This document shows, piece after piece, positions 5,628 to 10,650 of a stretch of DNA of 10,650 bases; the first letter of the stretch is position 1, and each line of letters opens with the position of its first letter. The stretch is from the NCBI RefSeq assembly GCF_020709055.1, contig NZ_JAJFCK010000060.1, forward strand, positions 1-10,650, read 5' to 3'. This stretch comes from Ruminococcus callidus. GTDB lineage: Bacteria > Bacillota > Clostridia > Oscillospirales > Ruminococcaceae. Made by a program: the position numbers and the translations under genes. The notes beneath the pieces are model-generated. The model was given only the letters and a program-made list of their open reading frames with translations. It did not search any database and was not told the DNA's origin.

Positions 5628-7604
5628 TCAGTCCTTTTTGTAAAAGCTGCATTCATATCCGTCTGCCCGAAGCAGCAGTCCCTTTGCCCAGTCTGGTGTT
5701 CTCGCCATCTGCTGACAGATCTCATCCAGCTTTGTATCTTTCGGGCATTCGATGATCATTTCATCGTGAATATGCCCGACAATGAAGTATTGTGATAGTG
5801 TCTGCATGGAATACATCAGCAGATCTCTTGCAATTCCTTGGACGCAGTTCTCTACAAATTTCGGCCCATAGCTTTCAAGCCTGTCCCATTTTTTCTGAGC
5901 ATTAATGCCCATATATGTAACAGATTCACCGCCGAATTTATTCTTACCGATGTAGGGTTTAGCATAAGCAAGACGTCTTCCGCTTGGCAGCCTTATAAAC
6001 AGAAACCCTGCCTCATAGGAAAATAGCAGTCCGTGTGTTTTCGTTGCTGTTTTTTCTTTGACTGCCTTTTTTACAGCTCTATCTACCGCCCACCAGAATT
6101 CTGTAATATGCGGTGAAGCCTCACGCCAGTCGGTTACGATCTGTTTCAGTTCCGTATCGGATAAGCCAAGAGAATCTGCTCCCATCGCTTTCATGGCTCC
6201 AACCGATCCGCCGAAACCACAAGCCAATTCGGATATCTTTCCTTTCTGCCTTAAATGACCGTTTTCACCATGCTTTACAACTGGCACACCGAACATCTTT
6301 GATGCTGATGCACAGTAAATGTCCTCACCGTTTGCAAAAGCCTTCATTCGCCATTCTTCACCTGCAAGCCATGCGATCACTCTTGCTTCAATGGCAGAGA
6401 AATCGGCAACAAGGAACTTATAACCGGGTTTTGGCACGAACGCCGTCCGAATCAGCTGTGAGAGCGTGTTCGGAACGTCTTCATACAGCAGTTCTACTGC
6501 TTCTAAATCACCAGACTTCACAAGCTCCCGTGCATCTTCCAAATCGGGAAGGTGATTCTGTGGCAGGTTTTGCAGCTGAATGATACGACCAGCCTCTCGA
6601 CCTGTTCGATTTGCACCATAGAACTGAAACATTCCTCTTGCACGACCATCCGAGCAAACGGCGTTCTGCATGGCTTGATACTTTTTGACCGAGGATTTTG
6701 ATGCCTGCTGTCGAAGTAGCAACACGACTTGCAAGTCCGGCGGAGCGGTTTTCAGCTGTTCCTGTACTTCTTTTTTTCCCAATGATTCTAACTCCAATCC
6801 GTGTTCCGCCAGCCACTGTTTCATCTGCTGAACAGAGTTCGGATTGTCCAAGTTGGTCAGATCTTTCAGTTGATGCAGCAGCTTATCCTTCGTGAGCGTG
6901 TCCATACGAATTGCTTGCTGCACCAGCTGCAAATCCAGTTGTATTCCTCGATCGTTGATGGACTGGTCAAGGACATACTCCTGCCAGACAAATTCCGGCA
7001 CAGGAAACCGAGCAATTTTTTGTTCAATCGCTTGTTCCGTTTCCACATCCCGTTGGTTGTACGCCCGAAAGATGTTCCATTTCTCCGGAGCATCGGTCGG
7101 AGCATGAAACTGCGGAACACCGTTCACATGGTCATATGGTATGCAGAAATGGCGAATCAGGGCTTTACCCTCGGACATTTTTTGTTGCTGTAACTGTAGA
7201 ACTGCTCCCACGCCGGCAAGGCTCAGCGGCAAGCCCAGATAGGCAGCTGCCACCATCGTGCATCGCCATGCGTTCGGGCTGAGGTAGTTGCCGCAGGCAT
7301 CCTCCGGCGAGCCGTACGAAACGAAGCATTCCGGATAGTTTCGATGCAGCCAGACCGACAGGCAGATCCGTTCAAAGCTGGCGTTGAAGGCATGTTTCTG
7401 GATGCGGTCATCCGTCAGAGCGTTCATGATTTCTTCTGGCAGCTGTTCACCGCTGGCAAGGTCAACCACTTGCACCGGAGCATCGTCCACGGAATATGCA
7501 AAAAGCAGAATATCAAAATATGGGGAATCTGCATAACGATACACACCTGATTTGGCAATGTCGATGTCGCTTTTGGTTTCTAAATCAATCATCAATTTTT
7601 GCAT
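5628..7604 (-). CDS. Phage DNA polymerase, family A with 3'-5' exonuclease
   Basis: This 658-residue replicative polymerase is related to the Klenow part of Pol I and has no 5'-3' nuclease domain. The N-terminal proofreading domain shows D7/E9 in MIDLET, N74 and E78 in HAFNASFE, and Y182/D186 in YNQRD. The polymerase domain has motif A with D401 in VADFSAIEAR, motif B (O helix) R452...K456...F464-G465, and motif C H613-D614-E615. Catalytic carboxylates are all present. The O-helix position equivalent to the nucleotide-selecting Phe/Tyr appears to be Leu460, as in other phage enzymes of this branch. The ATG at 7604 has only a modest GGGTGGG site 10 bases upstream, weaker than its neighbours, which may limit expression. 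It follows the DUF2815 gene by 49 bp and is the main chain-elongating enzyme of the module. Confidence 0.96.
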   Translation of the reverse strand: MQKLMIDLETKSDIDIAKSGVYRYADSPYFDILLFAYSVDDAPVQVVDLASGEQLPEEIMNALTDDRIQKHAFNASFERICLSVWLHRNYPECFVSYGSPEDACGNYLSPNAWRCTMVAAAYLGLPLSLAGVGAVLQLQQQKMSEGKALIRHFCIPYDHVNGVPQFHAPTDAPEKWNIFRAYNQRDVETEQAIEQKIARFPVPEFVWQEYVLDQSINDRGIQLDLQLVQQAIRMDTLTKDKLLHQLKDLTNLDNPNSVQQMKQWLAEHGLELESLGKKEVQEQLKTAPPDLQVVLLLRQQASKSSVKKYQAMQNAVCSDGRARGMFQFYGANRTGREAGRIIQLQNLPQNHLPDLEDARELVKSGDLEAVELLYEDVPNTLSQLIRTAFVPKPGYKFLVADFSAIEARVIAWLAGEEWRMKAFANGEDIYCASASKMFGVPVVKHGENGHLRQKGKISELACGFGGSVGAMKAMGADSLGLSDTELKQIVTDWREASPHITEFWWAVDRAVKKAVKEKTATKTHGLLFSYEAGFLFIRLPSGRRLAYAKPYIGKNKFGGESVTYMGINAQKKWDRLESYGPKFVENCVQGIARDLLMYSMQTLSQYFIVGHIHDEMIIECPKDTKLDEICQQMARTPDWAKGLLLRADGYECSFYKKD

Positions 7605-7633
7605 ATCTCAATTACCCACCCAAGCATAACGCC

Positions 7634-7651
7634 TAGCTGTCCGCCCAGCTA
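7634..7651 (-). other. Small hairpin between the DUF2815 and polymerase genes
   Basis: TAGCTG (7634-7639) and CAGCTA (7646-7651) are perfect inverted 6-bp arms around a 6-base loop. No U-tract follows on the minus strand, so it is not a classic terminator. It could affect mRNA stability or polymerase translation, or be chance. Confidence 0.35.
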
Positions 7652-7653
7652 TC

Positions 7654-8217
7654 TTAGTTCAGAAAATCCTCGTCTTCTACGGTTGTGAAGTCGTCCTCTG
7701 CACGGCTGTGACCGCCCAGCGGCTCGCCATCCCGAAGCTTCTGGATGTTCTGCAAGCCGCAGGCAATGCCACGAGAAGTCTTTGTAGCGAACGCATAGAA
7801 TGTGATGCTGGCTCTGCCATAGACACCGCTGTAAATCTCGCTGTGATCTAAAATCTGCTGGCAGGCAGCGTCCACGATGCCCGGAGCAGTGATGGAATTG
7901 GCATTGACGAAATAGCTGTTGGCATACGCTTCATCGTCTGGTCGCTCCAAATCCCCATCCCGAAGCGGGGTCTTGAGAGAAGTCAGCGGTGGAACGGACT
8001 TGCTGTTGCCTTTCAACTTGCCCTGCCCCTCCTCGTAGGCAGCCTGAATGGCAGCACGAATCTTCTCGATGGTTTTCGTGTCCGACTTCGGAATGATGAA
8101 GGAAACGCTGTACTTCGGCTTACTGTTCTCATCCATCGCCTTTGCTTCCCAGAGGTTGGCGTAGCTAAATCTGCATACACCGGTTACTACTTTTGCAGGA
8201 TTGATATACTTTGCCAT
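7654..8217 (-). CDS. DUF2815 protein, probable single-stranded DNA-binding protein
   Basis: This 187-residue protein is recognisable as the phage DUF2815 family from its conserved blocks: KVVTG.CRFSYANLWEAK near the N-terminus, SVSFIIPK (38-44), the DGD...ERPDDEAYANSYFVNANS region, and GVYGRASITFYAF followed by GI.CGLQNIQKL. The family is thought to have an OB-fold like T7 gp2.5. In line with this, the last 17 residues (171-187, SRAEDDFTTVEDEDFLN) form the acidic, aromatic-containing tail that T7 gp2.5 and bacterial SSB use to contact replication partners. The start at 8217 follows AAAGGAG. It lies between the DUF2800 nuclease and polymerase, as usual for this module. It probably coats single strands at the fork; family assignment is firm, activity inferred. 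Confidence 0.88.
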   Translation of the reverse strand: MAKYINPAKVVTGVCRFSYANLWEAKAMDENSKPKYSVSFIIPKSDTKTIEKIRAAIQAAYEEGQGKLKGNSKSVPPLTSLKTPLRDGDLERPDDEAYANSYFVNANSITAPGIVDAACQQILDHSEIYSGVYGRASITFYAFATKTSRGIACGLQNIQKLRDGEPLGGHSRAEDDFTTVEDEDFLN

Positions 8218-8230
8218 AATAAAAACTCCT

Positions 8231-9340
8231 TTATTCTTTGAAATCTACCTGTGCAGTATTCCACGCAGGTCGTTTGTCTGATAGCGGAACAAGTGTTGGT
8301 TTGCCCTGTGGTTTCACAAGCAAATCTCCCAACAATTCTTCGAATTTTTTCTTGCCCAGCATTCTGGTCATTGCAGTAATGCCCAGTACCTTATGTTCAT
8401 ATGGGTCGAACCCAGCAGCTTGTACCGCCTCCGCTGCTGCAGTTTCACTGCAATATGTTCGTCTGGCTCTGCCTTCAACCAGCTTCCAATTCTTCCATGC
8501 TTTTCCCTGTAAGGACTGCTGCAAAGCGTATTCCTTGATGTCGGAAGCCCATGTAACCAGTTGGTCGGCAGTTTCCAGAATTGCTTCGATTTCGGTATCG
8601 GTCAGCTTGTCCGGCATCGCAAAATCATACTTTGCCAATTGCAGATTGTACTCCGCCCGTTTCCGGCAAGTTGCTTTCACTTTGCAGAAGCGGCAGTGCT
8701 CTCCGGCAGAGAATTCGCCCTCGCCTCTGGCGGCAAGTGCAGCTTTGGGTTTCAGTTCGGTTTCCGCCCAGTGCAGCAGCTCCGACAATGGCATGATGCA
8801 TTCGCTAAGGTTCTGGATTCTTGGCTGAAAAATCACCATCCGGATTTCTGCAATGTCATAGAGGGCATCGAACAGTTCCAACGCTCCGAGAGCATACAGC
8901 ATCATCTGTGAGTTGTGGTCAGCAGACACCGCCACGCCCTTGCCATACTTGAAGTCAATGACGGTTAAAACATTCTCTGCAACAATCACACAGTCGCCCG
9001 TGCCAAAGCCGTCTGGAACGTATCGGCTGAAATCCAAACGCTGTTCCACTAAGACCATTGGTTCTTGCAGGGTTGATAGCTGTTCGGCGATGTACTGGGC
9101 ATAGCTGTCCGTGCAGTCTTCCATTTCGGTGTCATAGAAGTCTAAGTTCTCCGTTGGATTGGGAGTCAGATTTCCGAGCAGTCTTTGCACCTTATATTCT
9201 GCAAGCTCGTGGGCACACGTGCCTTCCCGGGCGTAGTCCGTCACGGTATCCGGCAGGGTGGCACAAAGCTGTGCGGAGGGCGGACACGCCAGCCAGCGAG
9301 CACTGGAAGAAGCAGAGAGCACGGCGTGTTTATTCGGCAT
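8231..9340 (-). CDS. DUF2800 protein, Cas4/RecB-like Fe-S nuclease
   Basis: This 369-residue member of DUF2800 has a RecB/Cas4-type PD-(D/E)XK nuclease fold. Nuclease residues are visible: H44 in CAHELAEYK, D116 in GFGTGDCV, D129-F-K131 in VIDFKYGKG, and Q145 in NSQMMLYA. One cysteine early (C19 in ARWLACPPS) and three late (C216, C219, C225 in CRFCKVKATC) match the Cas4/AddB pattern that binds a 4Fe-4S cluster. The ATG at 9340 is chosen because AGGAGG is 6 bases upstream; the open frame extends to 9415 but that part lies inside the preceding gene. The gene overlaps its predecessor by 11 bp. It probably processes DNA ends during phage replication or recombination, together with the DUF2815 protein next to it. 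The exact substrate is unknown. Confidence 0.9.
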   Translation of the reverse strand: MPNKHAVLSASSSARWLACPPSAQLCATLPDTVTDYAREGTCAHELAEYKVQRLLGNLTPNPTENLDFYDTEMEDCTDSYAQYIAEQLSTLQEPMVLVEQRLDFSRYVPDGFGTGDCVIVAENVLTVIDFKYGKGVAVSADHNSQMMLYALGALELFDALYDIAEIRMVIFQPRIQNLSECIMPLSELLHWAETELKPKAALAARGEGEFSAGEHCRFCKVKATCRKRAEYNLQLAKYDFAMPDKLTDTEIEAILETADQLVTWASDIKEYALQQSLQGKAWKNWKLVEGRARRTYCSETAAAEAVQAAGFDPYEHKVLGITAMTRMLGKKKFEELLGDLLVKPQGKPTLVPLSDKRPAWNTAQVDFKE

Positions 9341-9653
9341 GGGCTGCCTCCTGTGCATCTGCGAACAGTGCAGCGTACCGTCCCGGCGGAACTTCAGACA
9401 ATCGACTGCCGCCATGCTTTTGCAGCAGTTTCAGCACCGTTTCCTTTTGTCCGCTGCGGGACAGATTTGCCAGAACGCTGCGGACTTCTTCCAGTGTGAC
9501 CGGCTTTTCCACTGCTTTTTTGACCGTTTCTTCTTTTTGCGGATAAATCTGTGTAAACGTCTCCACTTCCGCTTTGGAAGCACTTTCTGCCCACTCGGAT
9601 GCGACCTTTACGAAATCGCTGAGTGCTGCAAGGACATCTATGAGGGTTTTCAT
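9330..9653 (-). CDS. Small helical phage protein of unknown function
   Basis: This 107-residue protein looks wholly alpha-helical. The N-terminal part (1-35) is a predicted amphipathic helix, followed by a Lys/Glu-rich linker (about 36-52). The C-terminal part (53-95) has a TLEEVRSVLANLSRSGQKETVLKLL unit, then KHGGSRLSEVPPGRYAALFADA, which resembles a small helix-loop-helix repeat common in proteins just upstream of DUF2800 genes. Relatives are sometimes labelled 'rRNA biogenesis protein rrp5' in databases, a name with no clear basis. The start at 9653 follows AAAGGAG. It sits 6 bp after the regulator gene and overlaps the DUF2800 gene by 11 bp, so it belongs to the operon. I do not assign a function. 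Confidence 0.75.
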   Translation of the reverse strand: MKTLIDVLAALSDFVKVASEWAESASKAEVETFTQIYPQKEETVKKAVEKPVTLEEVRSVLANLSRSGQKETVLKLLQKHGGSRLSEVPPGRYAALFADAQEAAHAE

Positions 9654-9659
9654 TTGTTT

Positions 9660-10004
9660 TCACTCCTTTGCATATTTTTGACGATAGGTCTGAGAACTAA
9701 ATTCCGCTAATATTTGGCGAATCAATTCTGCTTGCCGAATATCTGCAAACAATAGCAATTGCTCCAAAGCAACAGATTGTTCTTCTGTAAGCATATTTTT
9801 ATATGGATGATACCAATCTGCTACTCTAACACCGCCGCCATTCCCGGAACACGTCTCCAGAGGATAGTCCAATGCAAGTGCATGAATGTCGTTGCGAACA
9901 GTATTACAACATACACACAATTCCTGTGCAAGAAGTGGAACTGTTGTTTGTCTGCGAGCAACTAAAATCTTCATGATTTCGGCACGCCGTTCATTCACAC
10001 TCAC
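9660..10004 (-). CDS. DeoR/HTH_11-type winged-helix regulator
   Basis: This is a 114-residue DNA-binding protein. Residues 5-46 form an HTH_11 domain (ERRAEIMKIL, TTVPLLAQEL, then recognition helix VCCNTVRNDIHAL), and 48-63 (LETCSGNGGGVRVAD) form the wing. The layout matches the N-terminal part of WYL-type regulators, but the WYL sensor domain is absent; residues 64-114 are only a short helical tail. The GTG at 10004 is chosen because AAAGGGGG lies 7 bases upstream and the resulting start, MSVNERRAEI, matches relatives. A longer GTG frame from 10085 has no ribosome-binding site and would translate through the dyad at 10045-10075. As the first gene of the replication operon beside an operator-like dyad, it may control the operon and itself. 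Confidence 0.8.
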   Translation of the reverse strand: MSVNERRAEIMKILVARRQTTVPLLAQELCVCCNTVRNDIHALALDYPLETCSGNGGGVRVADWYHPYKNMLTEEQSVALEQLLLFADIRQAELIRQILAEFSSQTYRQKYAKE

Positions 10005-10011
10005 ATGGACA

Positions 10012-10019
10012 CCCCCTTT
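10012..10019 (-). promoter_or_regulatory. Ribosome-binding site deciding the GTG start of the regulator
   Basis: AAAGGGGG on the minus strand lies 7 bases before the GTG at 10004. It is the only good Shine-Dalgarno sequence in this frame and is the reason for preferring the short form of the regulator. Confidence 0.6.
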
Positions 10020-10035
10020 CCTAATCGTCGAACTT

Positions 10036-10041
10036 ACTCTA
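10036..10041 (-). promoter_or_regulatory. Weak extended -10-like element for the replication operon
   Basis: TAGAGT preceded by TGC on the minus strand matches TGnTATAAT at four of six -10 bases plus the TG. No acceptable -35 box is seen 16-18 bp upstream, where the dyad lies instead. If a promoter, it would probably need an activator or be controlled at the dyad. Confidence 0.25.
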
Positions 10042-10044
10042 GCA

Positions 10045-10075
10045 TTCAAACTACCAGCCTTTTTGGTAGTTTGAA
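10045..10075. promoter_or_regulatory. 12-bp perfect dyad, candidate operator
   Basis: TTCAAACTACCA (10045-10056) and TGGTAGTTTGAA (10064-10075) are perfect inverted arms around a 7-base centre. No run of T follows on either strand, so it does not look like a terminator. It lies 41 bp before the start of the winged-helix regulator, in the only intergenic space at the head of the operon. A binding site for a dimeric regulator, possibly that gene's own product, is the simplest reading. Confidence 0.6.
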
Positions 10076-10110
10076 AAGAGTTCACAAAACATTTTCAATT
10101 TGTACAGGCA

Positions 10111-10155
10111 TAAAAACACCGACAAGGTACAGAAAAAAATTCTGCACCTCATCGG
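10111..10155 (-). terminator. Intrinsic terminator of the DUF3825 gene
   Basis: On the minus strand a 16-position stem (arms 10155-10140 and 10134-10119, 13 positions paired, 5-base loop) begins 6 bases after the DUF3825 stop codon. It is followed by TGTTTTTA (10118-10111). This is a convincing Rho-independent terminator separating that gene from the replication operon. Confidence 0.75.
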
Positions 10156-10161
10156 ATGTTC

Positions 10162-10650
10162 TCACTTTTTTACCAAGCTGGTCAGCCATGGAGCAATGGG
10201 TCTTGCAATCATTCTCGCATTCAGATATGCCATTTCCAGTGTCAGACAAGTGCTGCCCAGATAATATCCGTTTCGTTCTGCCAAGGTCATGGCAAGGTTC
10301 GGTTTTTCCATATCTGTTAAGCAGATCGGAAGCAGAAACTGCAATTGATTCTGGTATCCCTGCGGTACTACCAGCCCCGGCTCAATTACTGCTTTTCGTC
10401 TGCCCAGTTCCACTGCCGTTTCCAGCAACAATGGCAGATTCTTGAACCGAAGCAGCTTCTTTGGCAGCCGTTCCCGATTTTCCGGGTCGCTGAGAATGTG
10501 TTCTGCATTTACCCGAATTGGCCACTCCGGATTGAAGTTTACACCATTTTGCATCATCGGGAAATATGGCTTTTGGGGCAGTGGTTCTACATACCGCAGC
10601 TTGGAAGAAACAGCATCACAGAAGCCGGTGAAATACCATTTCAATGTGGT
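10162..10650 (-). CDS. DUF3825 protein, C-terminal part (5' end off window)
   Basis: The last 162 residues of a protein whose frame is still open at the right edge, so the start is not in the window. The sequence matches the conserved C-terminal part of DUF3825: WYFTGFCD near the edge, a NPEWPIRVNAEHILSDPENR block, an amphipathic helix followed by PGLVVPQGYQNQLQFLLPICL, then GYYLGSTCLTLEMAYLNARMIARP and a tryptophan close to the end. The family is found scattered in bacteria, has no established function that I can state, and is not a standard part of the replication module. A terminator follows directly, so it is transcribed separately from the genes downstream. It may be a host gene next to a prophage, or an accessory cargo gene of the phage. 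Confidence 0.8.
   Translation of the reverse strand, partial: TTLKWYFTGFCDAVSSKLRYVEPLPQKPYFPMMQNGVNFNPEWPIRVNAEHILSDPENRERLPKKLLRFKNLPLLLETAVELGRRKAVIEPGLVVPQGYQNQLQFLLPICLTDMEKPNLAMTLAERNGYYLGSTCLTLEMAYLNARMIARPIAPWLTSLVKK

Noticed and set aside
5628..7604. Glutamate instead of aspartate in the polymerase Exo II motif (NASFE) as a sign of lost proofreading
   Set aside because: Other phage polymerases of this branch carry NAxFE, and the remaining exonuclease residues are intact, so this is probably a family trait.
8238..8828. 196-residue open frame on the plus strand
   Set aside because: It is the antisense shadow of the DUF2800 gene, which has clear family motifs and a good start; the plus-strand product has no recognisable domain.
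9341..9415. Longer N-terminus of the DUF2800 protein
   Set aside because: It overlaps the preceding gene and has no ribosome-binding site, whereas AGGAGG precedes the ATG at 9340.
9058..9546. 162-residue open frame on the plus strand
   Set aside because: Antisense to two well-supported minus-strand genes, low-complexity Ser/Arg/Cys composition and no family features.
10045..10075. The dyad as an intrinsic terminator
   Set aside because: Neither strand has a T-run after the stem, and a proper terminator already lies at 10111-10155.
10005..10445. 146-residue open frame on the plus strand
   Set aside because: It runs through the dyad, the terminator and the DUF3825 gene in antisense and has no domain signature.

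Overview
The window reads as the replication (early) module of a tailed double-stranded DNA phage or prophage from a Gram-positive host, most likely a gut-type Clostridia member (Oscillospiraceae or Lachnospiraceae). The case rests on gene content and order: DUF2800 nuclease, DUF2815 single-strand-binding-like protein, family A DNA polymerase, primase-helicase, VRR-NUC nuclease, SNF2 helicase, DUF1492 sigma-like regulator, HNH endonuclease. This order is typical of Firmicutes siphophages and prophages. Strong GGAGG-type ribosome-binding sites and base composition agree. Host assignment below the phylum is inference.

Every supported gene is on the minus strand, so the module is transcribed from the right end of the window to the left. 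At the far right (10162-10650) is the C-terminal part of a DUF3825 protein that runs off the window and ends in an intrinsic terminator (10111-10155). A 12-bp perfect dyad (10045-10075) follows, just upstream of a small DeoR/WYL-type winged-helix regulator (9660-10004, GTG start). Then come a small helical protein (9330-9653), the DUF2800 Fe-S nuclease (8231-9340), the DUF2815 protein with an acidic tail (7654-8217), the polymerase (5628-7604), a zinc-ribbon protein (5397-5615), a nucleoside-deoxyribosyltransferase-like protein (4982-5410) and the PrimPol/D5 helicase (2763-4985). Gaps within this block are at most 49 bp and several genes overlap by 4-14 bp, as expected of one operon.

The packing breaks at 2561-2762, a 202-bp gap beside the primase-helicase gene. 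It holds repeated copies of a 12-mer (two exact direct copies spaced 20 bp, one exact inverted copy, one degenerate copy) and an AT-rich stretch, and is the best candidate for a replication origin or operator. The VRR-NUC nuclease (2270-2560), SNF2 helicase (919-2283) and DUF1492 regulator (509-922) follow with overlapping ends. After them comes a good sigma-A-like promoter (477-505) with 10-bp tandem repeats running into its -35 box, then a strong hairpin with a U-tract (420-451), then the HNH gene (50-400). I read this as the junction between the early and late (packaging) operons, with the DUF1492 protein as the likely late activator.

Together the products can make primers, unwind and copy DNA, coat single strands, process ends and branches, and then switch on late transcription. 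No integrase, repressor pair, structural gene, tRNA, CRISPR array or insertion sequence is visible. The coding content is a known type of module; the less ordinary signals are in the three non-coding gaps.
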